A stretch of DNA of 64,000 bases from Clostridium swellfunianum. Its GTDB lineage: Bacteria > Bacillota > Clostridia > Clostridiales > Clostridiaceae. The position numbers and the translations under genes were made by a program. The notes under the pieces were generated by a model that did not search any database, was not told where the DNA came from, and was given only the letters and a program-made list of their open reading frames with translations. The DNA is taken from the NCBI RefSeq assembly GCF_023656515.1, contig NZ_JAMOFV010000006.1:1401354-1465353 (forward strand), read 5' to 3'. This document shows positions 53,453-63,147 of the stretch, in pieces (positions within the stretch are counted from its first letter, which is position 1; every line of letters starts with the position of its first letter).

Positions 53453-54784
53453 TTATTTCTTTTTCTCTAGATACCAATAGTTTTTATTGTTCTCCATCAA
53501 GTCATCTAGCACAGTTTTTGCCTTCTCTGGATTAACAATAGTTCTATTTAAAGTTAGAGCTTGAAGCGCCTTAACATAATCTTTTTCTAAGAATGCTTCA
53601 ACTGTTAGAAGTTCATAGGAATGTTGTGTTTCCATTAGACCTTTATAGAAAGGTTTAATTTCGCCATATTTATAAGGATGAGCGCCGTCTTTGCCAACAG
53701 TACCTGCTACTTCTACGATAGCATCCTTGCTAAAGTTAGTTATTATGTCATTGTTTCTGCTCATAAGGATGAACTCATTGTGTAAATCATAAGCTATAGA
53801 TTCTGCAAGTTCAATCATTAAGTCGCCAAATACACTGTTAGTTATAAGGTCAACATCCTCTATAGATTTTGCTCCAACAGCCTTTGAGCATATTTCCCAA
53901 ACTTCCTTCTCTCTGGAGTCTCTTGCTTCATCTGCTCTTGTATAGTTAGGATCACTTTCAGCAACTATTTCCTCTGGGAAGAAATAATATTGAAGATAAG
54001 TTGTTGGTACATACTCATCAAATAGCTTCATGTATTTGTTCACTCTTAAGTAAGTGTCAAGCCAGGACTTAGAACGCTGCTCTGCATTATATGGCTTAAA
54101 GTCATAATCTCTTAAGTAGGTTCTTAATTGATCAAAATAGTCTTTTCCATTAACATCCTTAAGTTCTGTAAACCACCCAAAGTGGTTTAATCCAAAATAA
54201 GTTGCTCTTAAATCCTTCTGCTCAACTCCTAGGATTTTAGCATAGGAGCGCATAAGTGAGTATGGCTGATCGCACAGGTTTAAGATTCTCTTATCATCAG
54301 GGAAAACCTTATCCAACCCTAAAGCCACTATAGCAGCAGGATTTGTATAGTTTAAAATCCAAGTATCCTTTGAATACTTACGTACCTGATTAACCATGTC
54401 TATCATCGCACCAAGAGATCTCATACCATAAGCAAAGCCTCCTGGTCCACAGGTTTCCTGACCAACTAAGCCATACTTTAGAGGTATTTTTTCATCAAGA
54501 CTTCTCATTTCATTCTTTCCAACACGCATTTGACAAAATACAAAGTCTGTATTTTCATATGCTACATCTGCATCTGTTGTAAATACTACTTCTGTTTCGT
54601 TGCAGTAAGTCTTTAATACAAGTCTTATATAAGCCTCCATTTTTGAGGTTCTTTCGTTGTCGATATCGTAAAAGATTACCTTTTTTAAAGGAAATCTATC
54701 CTTTAATTTTACTAAGCTTCCTACTAATGCTGGAGTTCTGCCACTACCTGCCCCAGTTATTGTTATTATATTGCTGCTTCTCAT
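53453..54784 (-). CDS. 6-phospho-alpha-glucosidase (GH4)
   Basis: A 443-residue GH4 enzyme that uses NAD and a divalent metal to hydrolyse 6-phosphorylated alpha-glucosides such as maltose-6'-phosphate. NAD motif TGAGSGRTP, metal and substrate residues in GQETCGPGGFAYGMRS, NLCDQPYS (Cys) and FGLNHFGWF (His) are present; this set matches the MalH/GlvA group rather than 6-phospho-beta-glucosidases. The ATG at 54784 has AGGAGG 6 bases upstream; a longer frame is rejected. It is cotranscribed with the PTS transporter 69 bases upstream, which supplies the phosphorylated sugar. Confidence 0.92.
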   Translation of the reverse strand: MRSSNIITITGAGSGRTPALVGSLVKLKDRFPLKKVIFYDIDNERTSKMEAYIRLVLKTYCNETEVVFTTDADVAYENTDFVFCQMRVGKNEMRSLDEKIPLKYGLVGQETCGPGGFAYGMRSLGAMIDMVNQVRKYSKDTWILNYTNPAAIVALGLDKVFPDDKRILNLCDQPYSLMRSYAKILGVEQKDLRATYFGLNHFGWFTELKDVNGKDYFDQLRTYLRDYDFKPYNAEQRSKSWLDTYLRVNKYMKLFDEYVPTTYLQYYFFPEEIVAESDPNYTRADEARDSREKEVWEICSKAVGAKSIEDVDLITNSVFGDLMIELAESIAYDLHNEFILMSRNNDIITNFSKDAIVEVAGTVGKDGAHPYKYGEIKPFYKGLMETQHSYELLTVEAFLEKDYVKALQALTLNRTIVNPEKAKTVLDDLMENNKNYWYLEKKK

Positions 54785-54853
54785 GTCAATCCTCCTGTTT
54801 TCCTTACACTGTCCGTGAAAATGCTTAATCTTCACGTCTCCATTATGTCTTAT

Positions 54854-56410
54854 TTACATAGCTGCTAATTGATCATCTACTTCGTTTCTTACGAATTCTA
54901 CTAAAGGTCCATAAACAATGTGAATATGCTTTGGTGCTGGGAAGAATATTCCCGTGCAGCCTGAAGACTCTAGCATTTTACGATCCACTACATTTACTTC
55001 TCCTAAATCTATTCTCAAACGGGTTATACAATTCTCAACGTGTTTAATATTAGCTCTTCCACCCAATGCTTGTATTACAATCTTAGCAATCTCATCATAT
55101 CTCTTTTCTTTGATAAGAGTATTATCTGCTGATGGTGAATCTTCTCTACCTGGAGTCTTTAGGTCAAATTTTAATATTGCCCATGTAAACACAAAGTAAG
55201 TAACCACAGCCAGAATCAAGCCTATTATTACAAAAGCTATCCAATTTGTATTTTCATAAAGCAATCCAAATATTGCAAAGTCGAATATAGTTCCTCTTAT
55301 ATAGCCTATTGCTACATTAGCTAGTGATAAGGCAACAGCTCCGATACCTATAATACATGCATAAACTACGTATAGAACTGGCGCAATAAATACAAAGGAG
55401 AATTCTAATGGTTCTGTAACATTACCTAAAAGTGCAGTTAATATACAAGTAACCATTAAGGATTTAACTAGCTTTTTATTTTCTTGGTATGCTGTTTTGT
55501 ACATAGCAAGTCCTATTGCAGGGAATGCAAATAGTGTACATAACATCTGCTGCTGAGCCATGAATCTAGTTAACTTAGGCATCATACTCCAGTATTCACT
55601 GTTTGGTCCTAAGTTAAATAGTATCTCGTTTAGAGTAGGAACAACCCCTACATAGGTCTTTCCGTTTATAACATAAGTTCCACCAGCCTCTGTAAATCTA
55701 AACAGAGCATTCCATACGTGGTGAAGTCCAAAAGGAATAAATAATCTTTCTCCACCTGCTGTAAAGAATGGTCCTACAGGGCTTAAGTAAACTACTGATA
55801 ATTTCTTTAGTAACGCTACGAAGATTTCCCATATGAAAGGTATTGTTAAACCAATTACCATCATTATTCCCATAGTTATAATCGGAACTGATTTTTTACC
55901 TGAGAAAAATGCAAAAGCTATTGGAAGCTCAAGCTTGTAGAATTTATCTGTTGCCCATGCTGCAACTAAACCAGTTATTATTCCACCCAAGGCATTTACA
56001 TTCATGGTCTGTATTCCTAGAATTTTAATCTGCCCAAACTGGCTCATTACATCTGCCGGTGCCAGCTTTCCAGTAACAGTAAGCCATACATTCATGGATA
56101 TTATGAGAATAATGTATCCTATTGTTGCCGCAAATACAGCTATTCCCTTATCCTTTTTGCTCATGCCATAAGCTACACCCATTGCAAATAGTAATGGAAT
56201 ATTATCAAAAATTGCACTAGCGATTGTTCTCAAATTAGTTAATATAGTTTTAAGAACTGGGTTCCCTAAGAACGGAAACCTAGCAATCATATAAGATTGA
56301 ACAAGTGCACCAGTTATACCCAGCACCATTCCTACAGGCGCCATAACTGCGATAGGAAGTAACAGAGTTCTTCCAAACTGTTGTATCTTCTGACTAAAAT
56401 TTTTAGACAT
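54854..56410 (-). CDS. PTS transporter, alpha-glucoside-type EIICB
   Basis: A 518-residue membrane protein: the EIIC transport domain (about 1-425, roughly ten segments, with GLHHVWNALFRFTEAGG as substrate-region hallmark) and the EIIB domain (about 440-518) with the phosphorylated Cys in ENCITRLRIDL. It resembles MalB/GlvC, which takes up maltose and related disaccharides and phosphorylates them. No EIIA domain is fused or encoded beside it, so it must borrow one (for example EIIA-Glc). The ATG at 56410 follows GGAGG by 8 bases. Confidence 0.92.
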   Translation of the reverse strand: MSKNFSQKIQQFGRTLLLPIAVMAPVGMVLGITGALVQSYMIARFPFLGNPVLKTILTNLRTIASAIFDNIPLLFAMGVAYGMSKKDKGIAVFAATIGYIILIISMNVWLTVTGKLAPADVMSQFGQIKILGIQTMNVNALGGIITGLVAAWATDKFYKLELPIAFAFFSGKKSVPIITMGIMMVIGLTIPFIWEIFVALLKKLSVVYLSPVGPFFTAGGERLFIPFGLHHVWNALFRFTEAGGTYVINGKTYVGVVPTLNEILFNLGPNSEYWSMMPKLTRFMAQQQMLCTLFAFPAIGLAMYKTAYQENKKLVKSLMVTCILTALLGNVTEPLEFSFVFIAPVLYVVYACIIGIGAVALSLANVAIGYIRGTIFDFAIFGLLYENTNWIAFVIIGLILAVVTYFVFTWAILKFDLKTPGREDSPSADNTLIKEKRYDEIAKIVIQALGGRANIKHVENCITRLRIDLGEVNVVDRKMLESSGCTGIFFPAPKHIHIVYGPLVEFVRNEVDDQLAAM

Positions 56411-56550
56411 TTCGCCTTCCTCCATTTAAAATATAAAATAAAACTATGAACACGTTTACTAAAAGAGCACTCTTCTTGATATCTATTCTACCTTCTGGTA
56501 TATAATCTTACAACGCTTCTTGATGATACTCTTTTCCAACATAAAGTCCC

Positions 56551-56576
56551 AGGTCACAGGAAATGACCTAGGTCAT
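56551..56576. promoter_or_regulatory. Operator candidate: three TGACCT half-sites
   Basis: AGGTCA (56551), then the perfect 14-bp palindrome ATGACCTAGGTCAT (56563-56576). It lies between the RpiR gene and the PTS gene, about 140 bases before the PTS start. The neighbouring RpiR regulator is the natural reader. Confidence 0.5.
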
Positions 56577-56596
56577 GTAATAGTTTTACAAATAAA

Positions 56597-56620
56597 AAAA
56601 GCCCGTTTATTAACGAGCTA
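56597..56620 (-). terminator. Terminator of the RpiR gene
   Basis: AGCTCGTT pairs with AACGGGCT (one G-T) around a 4-base loop, then TTTTTTTATT on the minus strand. The stem begins in the last codons of the gene. It separates the malic enzyme-RpiR unit from the PTS operon. Confidence 0.85.
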
Positions 56621-57358
56621 TTTGGCATTAAGTTCTTTTATGCAGTTAACAATCATTTCAATAACTATAAACATTCCTATTCTTGAAATACTGTCATTGT
56701 ATTTAGTCTCAGTATCATTTGATACGCAATGCAAAGTATAATCGCTTATCTTAGATAATTCATTGTTTCCAAAGGCAGTTATTGCTATGCTTTTAACCCC
56801 TTTGACCTTTGCTATATTAGCTACCTCTAATATTTTTGCTGTGTTTCCTGAAAGTGAAATTAAAATTACTAATTCATCCTTTTCTAAGGTATTGCTAACT
56901 AAAGCGAGTAAATTATAATCATCAACGAATACGCACTTAATTCCTATAGTAAGCAATAGATGATTTAAGTAATATCCAGCTGCTTTGCTTGTACCTCTTG
57001 CAAAAACATATACAGTTTTTGCAGCTAATATTTCTCTAGTAATGTTTTTATATAAGTCTGCCTCTATAACCACAAAGGTTTTTTCAATATTATGCTTTAA
57101 ATTGTACTGTAAATCTTCCAAGACCTTTCTATTATCTTCATCGCCTTTAGATGATTTAAGATAATATTTTAGGTCAGAAAAGCCTTCAAAGCCTAACTTC
57201 TGAGCTAAATTAATAATTACAGTTTTAGAAGTAAAGGTCTCTTTAGCTAAGTCGCTTATCTTCATCTTCATAACTTTTTGCTGATTGGCATAAATATATG
57301 TAAATACTTTCTGCTCACTGTTAGTTAATTTATTAAATAGCTTAGCTAAATTCTCCAT
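56618..57358 (-). CDS. RpiR family transcriptional regulator
   Basis: A 246-residue regulator with an N-terminal helix-turn-helix of the RpiR type (ISDLAKETFTSKTVIINLAQKLGFEGFSDLKYYL) and a C-terminal SIS sugar-phosphate-binding domain (VYVFARGTSKAAGYYLNHL, VILISLSGNTAKILEVA). In the mal/glv systems of other Firmicutes an RpiR-type protein controls the phospho-glucosidase and PTS genes, which are next downstream, so a sugar phosphate such as maltose-6'-phosphate is a likely effector. It follows the malic enzyme gene by 9 bases. Confidence 0.9.
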   Translation of the reverse strand: MENLAKLFNKLTNSEQKVFTYIYANQQKVMKMKISDLAKETFTSKTVIINLAQKLGFEGFSDLKYYLKSSKGDEDNRKVLEDLQYNLKHNIEKTFVVIEADLYKNITREILAAKTVYVFARGTSKAAGYYLNHLLLTIGIKCVFVDDYNLLALVSNTLEKDELVILISLSGNTAKILEVANIAKVKGVKSIAITAFGNNELSKISDYTLHCVSNDTETKYNDSISRIGMFIVIEMIVNCIKELNAK

Positions 57359-57367
57359 AAATACTCC

Positions 57368-58504
57368 TTATTTTTTAAAACTGCAAACTATATCACAAAC
57401 TAAATCTACAATTCTTTTATCAAAAACGCTTGGAATTATATTTTCACAGTTTAATTCCGCCTCGTCTATGCAACCTGAAATCCCTCTAGCAACTGCCAGC
57501 TGTATTTCTGTAGTAATTTTATTGATGCGTGCTTTTAAAGCTCCTTTTATTATACCTGGAAAAACTAGCAGGTTGTTTATCTGGTTTGGATAATCGCTTC
57601 TTCCGGTTGCCATAATCTTAACCTTAGCGTTCTTAGCTGCCTCAGGCATTATTTCTGGAACTGGATTAGCTAGTGCAAATACTAATGGCTCATGGTTCAT
57701 TGATAAAACCATTTCCTCAGTCAATATATTGCCCGCACTTACCCCTATAAAAACATCTGCTCCAGTTAGAGCCTCTTTTAAGCTACCTTCTTTATCTTTA
57801 TTAAACTTTACAGCACAATCCTTTTGATATTTATTAGCTGCATTTTCAACTGTGATTATACCATATCTATCACAAATTACAATATTATGAAAACCTGCTT
57901 CATAAATCAGATTAGCTATTGCAATACCTGCCGCTCCAGCTCCATTTACTACAATCTTTACGCTATAATCTTTTTTAAGAACCTTAATTGAGTTTAAAAG
58001 CGCTGAAAGAACAGCGATGGCAGTTCCATGCTGATCATCATGAAAAACTGGAATATCACAGATTTCGTTTAATTTTTCCTCTATCTCAAAGCAGCGTGGA
58101 GCACTTATATCTTCTAAATTTATTGCTCCAAAGCTTCCTTCAATAAGCTTTACAGTTTTTACTATAGTTTCTACATCATTATCCTTAATACATATAGGAA
58201 AAGCATCAACTCCTGCAAATTCCTTAAATAAAACACACTTTCCTTCCATAACAGGCATTGAAGCTAAAGCTCCAATATTCCCAAGTCCTAATACAGCACT
58301 TCCATCAGTAATTACTCCAACTAGATTACCTCTTCTTGTATACTTATAGGAATCTTCTTCGTTCTTTTCTATCTCCAAGCATGGAAAAGCTACACCAGGT
58401 GTATAAGCTACCGCTAAGTCTTCACTGTTATTTATACTGCATCTGCTGATAACTTCTATTTTCCCTTTCCATTTTTCATGAGCTCTTAAACTTTTTTCCT
58501 TCAT
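57368..58504 (-). CDS. NAD(P)-dependent malic enzyme
   Basis: A 378-residue short-form malic enzyme, which turns malate into pyruvate and CO2. It has the AYTPGVAFPCL stretch with catalytic Tyr, LFKEFAGVDAFPI with catalytic Lys, the metal ligands NLEDISAPRCFEIE and VFHDDQHGTAIAV, and the dinucleotide motif NGAGAAGIAIANL. I use the ATG at 58504, nine bases after GGGAGG; two ATG codons before it overlap or touch that site. It is cotranscribed with rpiR-type gene downstream, an unusual partner. Confidence 0.93.
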   Translation of the reverse strand: MKEKSLRAHEKWKGKIEVISRCSINNSEDLAVAYTPGVAFPCLEIEKNEEDSYKYTRRGNLVGVITDGSAVLGLGNIGALASMPVMEGKCVLFKEFAGVDAFPICIKDNDVETIVKTVKLIEGSFGAINLEDISAPRCFEIEEKLNEICDIPVFHDDQHGTAIAVLSALLNSIKVLKKDYSVKIVVNGAGAAGIAIANLIYEAGFHNIVICDRYGIITVENAANKYQKDCAVKFNKDKEGSLKEALTGADVFIGVSAGNILTEEMVLSMNHEPLVFALANPVPEIMPEAAKNAKVKIMATGRSDYPNQINNLLVFPGIIKGALKARINKITTEIQLAVARGISGCIDEAELNCENIIPSVFDKRIVDLVCDIVCSFKK

Positions 58505-58762
58505 TTGCATCATCCTCCCTAATATGTATCATAGGCAATCTGTTATTATTCTTCAATACTCAAAGGCCATTTAAGACTTAAGTAATTTCTAGAACCAGCC
58601 TTTTGTCAATTATCATTGAAAAAAACAACAGCTTAATTATATAGGCAACAAACGTTATAAGTTATATAATATATTGTAAAGTAATTATTAAAAGTATCAT
58701 TAATAAGAATATACCTATTTCCATTATCATTAAAATTTTGGCTTATACAATGAGGAGGCACT

Positions 58763-59329
58763 ATGGCACAAACAACTAAAAAAGCACTTGCAGCATCATT
58801 TAAAAAGCTATTGCTAGAAAAGCCTATGGACAAGATTACCGTTGTTGATATCGTTGAAGATTGTGAAGTTAATAGACAAACATTTTACTATCATTTTAAG
58901 GATATATATGATCTTGTTGAATGGATTTATACTAATGAAGCCTCAAAGGCGCTTGGGGATAAAAAAACATACGACACATGGCAGCAGGGCTTCATGCAAA
59001 TCTTTGAGTATGTACTAAAGAATAAAACCTTTGTAATAAATACATATCATTCCCTTAATCGTGAGCACTTAGAGAATTACCTATATAATGAAACTTATAA
59101 TCTTTTAATAGGGGTTGTAGAAGAAAAAGCTGCAGGAGTCAATGTAAAAGAAGCTGATAAGGCATTTATTGCTCACTTTTATAAGTTTGCCTTTGTAGGA
59201 CTTATGCTGGAGTGGATTGGGAAAGGCATGAAGGATGACCCCTGCGGTATTATTGAAAGAGTAAATATTGTAATCCATGGAAGTATTATTAAAGCACTTG
59301 AAAACTTCAAAACAAATATTCATATTTAG
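58763..59329 (+). CDS. TetR family transcriptional regulator (DhaS-like)
   Basis: A 188-residue TetR-type regulator. The helix-turn-helix is ITVVDIVEDCEVNRQTFYYHFKDIYDLVEWIY in part; the C-terminal part is the larger TetR_C_8 type used by DhaS and YcnC-like proteins. AGGAGG is 5 bases before its ATG. The gene precedes the oleate hydratase gene by about 190 bases on the same strand and ends in a terminator; it may control that gene and thereby sense free fatty acids, which is inference. The 258-base gap upstream of it (58505-58762) is AT-rich with no gene seen. Confidence 0.88.
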   Translation: MAQTTKKALAASFKKLLLEKPMDKITVVDIVEDCEVNRQTFYYHFKDIYDLVEWIYTNEASKALGDKKTYDTWQQGFMQIFEYVLKNKTFVINTYHSLNREHLENYLYNETYNLLIGVVEEKAAGVNVKEADKAFIAHFYKFAFVGLMLEWIGKGMKDDPCGIIERVNIVIHGSIIKALENFKTNIHI

Positions 59330-59358
59330 ACACTTATAATACAGTGTCTAATTTTTTT
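59328..59358 (+). terminator. Terminator of the TetR gene
   Basis: AGACAC/GTGTCT stem with a 10-base loop, followed by AATTTTTTT. Confidence 0.8.
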
Positions 59359-59408
59359 ACACCATAGGCACTTTGTTGAAACTTTAAACACACAGCATAT
59401 ATCGTCTA

Positions 59409-59437
59409 TTGAACGTATCCCTCTTAATTTTTATTAT
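59409..59437 (+). promoter_or_regulatory. Promoter of the oleate hydratase gene
   Basis: TTGAAC, 17 bases, TATTAT. Transcription would begin near 59444, 78 bases before the start codon. Confidence 0.6.
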
Positions 59438-59468
59438 ATAGATATCAAGCCAATATAAAAACTAAGGG

Positions 59469-59491
59469 CAAAACAATTAATAATTGTTTTG
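59469..59491 (+). promoter_or_regulatory. 23-base perfect inverted repeat in the oleate hydratase leader
   Basis: CAAAACAATT, AAT, AATTGTTTTG, at about +25 of the predicted transcript and 30 bases before the ATG. It could be a TetR-type operator acting as roadblock or an RNA hairpin. Confidence 0.6.
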
Positions 59492-59521
59492 TGCAAAAAA
59501 GAAAGACTAGGGGGAATAAAA

Positions 59522-61291
59522 ATGTATTATAGCAATGGAAATTATGAAGCTTTTGCTCGTCCTCAGAAACCAGCTGATGTGGATAATAAGTCAGCCTACC
59601 TTGTTGGCTCAGGGTTAGCAGCCTTATCAGCAGCATGTTTCTTAGTACGTGATGGCCAGATGAAAGGTGAACATATTCACATTCTAGAGGAGCTGAATAT
59701 TGCTGGCGGCGCCTGCGACGGTATAAAAGATCCTCAAAAGGGATTTATCGTTAGAGGCGGACGTGAAATGGAAAACCATTTTGAATGTCTATGGGATTTG
59801 TTCCGTTCTATACCTTCTCTTGAAACTGAGGACGCTTCTGTTTTAGATGAATATTATTGGCTCAATAAGAAAGATCCAAACTATTCGCTGATGAGAGCAA
59901 CTATAAAAAGAGGTGAAGATGCTCACACTGACGGAAAATTCACATTAAGTGAAAAAGCTTCAATGGAAATTATTAAATTGTTTATGACTCGAGATGAAGA
60001 TTTATATGACAAGAAAATTACAGATGTATTTACAGATGAGTTTTTCTCCTCAAACTTCTGGCTATACTGGAGAACAATGTTTGCCTTTGAAGATTGGCAC
60101 AGCGCCTTAGAAATGAAACTTTATATTCAGAGATTTATACACCATATCGGTGGTCTTCCAGACTTTTCTGCACTAAAATTTACTAAGTACAACCAATATG
60201 AATCATTAATTCTTCCAATGATAAAATATCTTGAAGCCAATGGTGTTGACTTTCAATATGACACTAGAGTAACCAATGTTATTTTTAATATTCAAAAGGA
60301 TAAAAAGGTTGCCTCTAAAATTATTTATGAGCGCAGCGGAAAGAAAGAATATATAGAGCTTACAGAAAATGATTTAGTGTTTGTTACTAACGGCAGCTGT
60401 ACAGAAAACTCTACTACTGGCGATGATGATCATGCTCCAATCTTTAACGACTCTGTGGGAGGCTGCTGGGAGCTTTGGAAGAACATCGCCAAGCAGGATC
60501 CATCCTTTGGTAATCCTGATAAGTTCTGTTCAGATAAAAAGGCAACAACTTGGGAATCTGCTACAATCACTACCCTAGATAACAGAATCCCACCTTATAT
60601 AGAAAAAATATGTAAAAGAGACCCTTTCAGCGGTAAAGTAGTTACAGGCGGTATTATTACCGCTAAAGACTCAAATTGGCTTATGAGCTACACCTTAAAT
60701 CGTCAGCCTCATTTTAAGAGCCAGCCTAAGGATCAACTTGTAGTTTGGGTATATGGATTATTTGTAGACGTTCCTGGAAACTATATTAAGAAACCTATGA
60801 GAGAATGTACAGGAACAGAAATTACTGAAGAATGGCTATATCACTTGGGAGTTCCAGAGTCTGAAATTCATGACATGGCATTGAATTCAGCTCATTGCAT
60901 TCCATGCATGATGCCATATATAACTGCCTTCTTTATGCCTAGAGCAAAAGGAGACAGACCAAAGGTTGTACCGGAGGGATGTGTAAACTTTGCCTTTATT
61001 GGTCAGTTTGCTGATACTGTACGCGATACAGTATTTACTACAGAATATTCTGTTAGAACAGCAATGGAAGCAGTATATACCTTATTAAATGTTGACCGTG
61101 GGGTACCCGAAGTATTCGCTTCCTGCTATGACGTTCGGGTATTATTAGATTCTACCTCAAAAATGATGGACGGCAAAAAACTTACTGACTTACATCTTCC
61201 ACCTCAAGCAACCATGTTCGCAATGAATGCTTTGAAACAAGTATCAGGAACAGTTATTATAGACTTATTGAAACGCTATAATCTAATATAA
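59522..61291 (+). CDS. Oleate hydratase (myosin-cross-reactive antigen family)
   Basis: A 589-residue FAD protein that adds water to cis-9 double bonds of unsaturated fatty acids to give 10-hydroxy acids. It shows the full family pattern: [20 protein letters not shown] (dinucleotide fold, in part), [33 protein letters not shown] with the conserved catalytic-region Glu and the fatty acid channel, and [15 protein letters not shown]. It serves to detoxify host or diet unsaturated acids. The ATG at 59522 follows AGGGGGA; an earlier in-frame start lacks spacing. A separate transcription unit from the TetR gene, with its own promoter. Confidence 0.95.
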   Translation: MYYSNGNYEAFARPQKPADVDNKSAYLVGSGLAALSAACFLVRDGQMKGEHIHILEELNIAGGACDGIKDPQKGFIVRGGREMENHFECLWDLFRSIPSLETEDASVLDEYYWLNKKDPNYSLMRATIKRGEDAHTDGKFTLSEKASMEIIKLFMTRDEDLYDKKITDVFTDEFFSSNFWLYWRTMFAFEDWHSALEMKLYIQRFIHHIGGLPDFSALKFTKYNQYESLILPMIKYLEANGVDFQYDTRVTNVIFNIQKDKKVASKIIYERSGKKEYIELTENDLVFVTNGSCTENSTTGDDDHAPIFNDSVGGCWELWKNIAKQDPSFGNPDKFCSDKKATTWESATITTLDNRIPPYIEKICKRDPFSGKVVTGGIITAKDSNWLMSYTLNRQPHFKSQPKDQLVVWVYGLFVDVPGNYIKKPMRECTGTEITEEWLYHLGVPESEIHDMALNSAHCIPCMMPYITAFFMPRAKGDRPKVVPEGCVNFAFIGQFADTVRDTVFTTEYSVRTAMEAVYTLLNVDRGVPEVFASCYDVRVLLDSTSKMMDGKKLTDLHLPPQATMFAMNALKQVSGTVIIDLLKRYNLI

Positions 61292-61323
61292 CCTCAGCTG
61301 TAATCTTTACAGTTAAGTAAATC

Positions 61324-61360
61324 AAAAGGTCCACTGATTGTTATAGTCAGCGGACCTTTT
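61324..61360. terminator. Bidirectional terminator
   Basis: AAAAGGTCCACTGA pairs with TCAGCGGACCTTTT (one mismatch) between the convergent hydratase and heptad-repeat genes. Confidence 0.85.
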
Positions 61361-61368
61361 AGTATTTA

Positions 61369-63147
61369 CTATTTAAATAAATCTATCAATCTTGCTATAA
61401 GCCCCTTCTTCTCAAGCTTTTCCTCTTGCACTACCTTCTTAGCTTCTGGTTTTTTAATGGCAGGAGTCCTTAGTATAAATTGAACAGTTGAATTTATATT
61501 TCTTTCATTGTCTGCAAAGGAGGTATACGAAACCTTTTTGTTTCCACCAAGCACACTATCTTCAATACTGCCTTTCAGCTCAGCTTTCATGGTATCTATG
61601 CCATCTTTACGGAGCTTGCTTACGCCATTTTTTATCTCATTTTGACCAGTTGTTAATTTTTCTATATTGGTCGGAATGGATGAAGTTTGTTTATCAATAG
61701 TATTTAATGCCTTGCTCATTTCCCCAAAACCTCCAAAAATCTGGTTGGTTCCATTTTTTAAAGTATTAAAGTTATCTGCCATCACTTTTAAGCCTTCAGG
61801 AAGCTTTGATACCTGTCCTGCCATAAACTTAGTATTTTCAGCCACTGTTCCAATGCCATTATTAAACTGTGCATAACCCTCCTTTAAGGCTTTTGTATTT
61901 TTCCCAATTTCTTTTATTCCCCCAGCACTTTGTTTTATACCTTGGGTTAACGAGTTAATCCCTTGTGCTTCTGAAATAACTCCCCCTGCTAGAGCTTGAA
62001 TCTGCGGGTTATTCTTTAAATTTGGATCACTTAGCAAAGCTTGAGCTAGAAGCGCCAATTGGTCATGGCCAGCTTTTAGATTGCTCATTCCAGAAGACAA
62101 ACCCTCCATTCCAGTGCTTAATCCATTAATTCCATCGTTCAAGCCTGAAATGCCGCTATCAAAAGCACTACTGTTTTTAGCCAGTTCGCCTAATCCATTT
62201 GATAAGCTGTTGATCCCAGCCACCAAGCCTTCGCTGTCCTTAGCAGCTTGAAGCATTCCCTTATGAAGCTCATTCATACCATTAGAGATTTGCACTGTCC
62301 CTGCTGCAGCTTCATTAGAAGCTTTGCTTAGAGTTTCAATACCAAAATTAAGCTCAACCATACCATTTTTAAGCTTTTTAGTTCCGTTAACAAGCTCATC
62401 TATACCATCCTCAATACCCTTTGAACCTTCAGATAATTCCCCAAGTCCATCGGTAAGTTTGTTTAAATCCTTTGATATATCTTCTGGTATAGCACTACCA
62501 GAGGCTATAAGGGTTATATTTATAGGTTCAAGCTCTATATCATTTCCATCCATCTCAAGAACAAAACTTTGCTCCTTTGGAGGGAGAGCCACAAAGCTAA
62601 TAGTTGTTTTCTTTCCTACTACCACTTTTGAGCCTTCAGTAACTATATTTTTACATACGTCCTGACTTGCAGCAACTTGAATTTGAGCCATTAGTTGAGA
62701 AGCTAAATCCTTGTCCTTTGAGTCAAAATTCACCTTAAATGCAATTTTGACGTGTCCGCTTTTACCTCCAAGTTCCTCTGCTTTTATTTCCTTGTCATCT
62801 AAATAGTATTTAATTTGAATATTCACAGGAAGCTGCTTTTCTATGGTACCTTCATAATACAGTCCTTTATCTTTTATAAGCCCCATAGGCCACTTAATTT
62901 CGCTGCCATTAACCATTGGCTTCTCAAAACCTGATAAGTTTTTTATATCTTTATAGTTACCATAGTCTGTATAATAATCTTTATCATCACTGCCATAAAT
63001 ATGGTTAACAATTTTTATTTCTGCTGTACTTCCATCACTTTTTAAGGAAGCATATACTGTTTCATCTTTAGCTGTTTTTCCGTATACTACAGTACCTGAA
63101 CTTACTATAGAAAACGCTAATAATGCACTAATAAGCTTTTTATTCAT
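61369..63147 (-). CDS. Secreted heptad-repeat protein, partner of an MMPL/RND transporter
   Basis: A 592-residue exported protein: signal peptide (about 1-23), a beta-rich N-terminal domain (about 30-215), then about 20 heptad-like units with small residues and leading Leu (GLGELSEGSKGIEDGIDEL, GLNDGINGLSTGMEGLSSGM; about 230-520) that form a long coiled coil as in YhgE/Pip-type proteins, and a C-terminal hydrophobic-basic tail. It overlaps the transporter gene by 8 bases, so it is made with it and probably acts as an extracellular periplasm-spanning-like partner. Function unknown in detail. Confidence 0.78.
   Translation of the reverse strand: MNKKLISALLAFSIVSSGTVVYGKTAKDETVYASLKSDGSTAEIKIVNHIYGSDDKDYYTDYGNYKDIKNLSGFEKPMVNGSEIKWPMGLIKDKGLYYEGTIEKQLPVNIQIKYYLDDKEIKAEELGGKSGHVKIAFKVNFDSKDKDLASQLMAQIQVAASQDVCKNIVTEGSKVVVGKKTTISFVALPPKEQSFVLEMDGNDIELEPINITLIASGSAIPEDISKDLNKLTDGLGELSEGSKGIEDGIDELVNGTKKLKNGMVELNFGIETLSKASNEAAAGTVQISNGMNELHKGMLQAAKDSEGLVAGINSLSNGLGELAKNSSAFDSGISGLNDGINGLSTGMEGLSSGMSNLKAGHDQLALLAQALLSDPNLKNNPQIQALAGGVISEAQGINSLTQGIKQSAGGIKEIGKNTKALKEGYAQFNNGIGTVAENTKFMAGQVSKLPEGLKVMADNFNTLKNGTNQIFGGFGEMSKALNTIDKQTSSIPTNIEKLTTGQNEIKNGVSKLRKDGIDTMKAELKGSIEDSVLGGNKKVSYTSFADNERNINSTVQFILRTPAIKKPEAKKVVQEEKLEKKGLIARLIDLFK

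Noticed and set aside
56426-56550. Promoter of the PTS operon
   Set aside because: Several AT-rich hexamers fit a -10 box, but none has a -35 at the right distance, so I name no site.
62324-62665. Plus-strand frame opposite the heptad repeats
   Set aside because: Its Ser/Pro-rich sequence is the antisense image of the repeat region and has no start signals.
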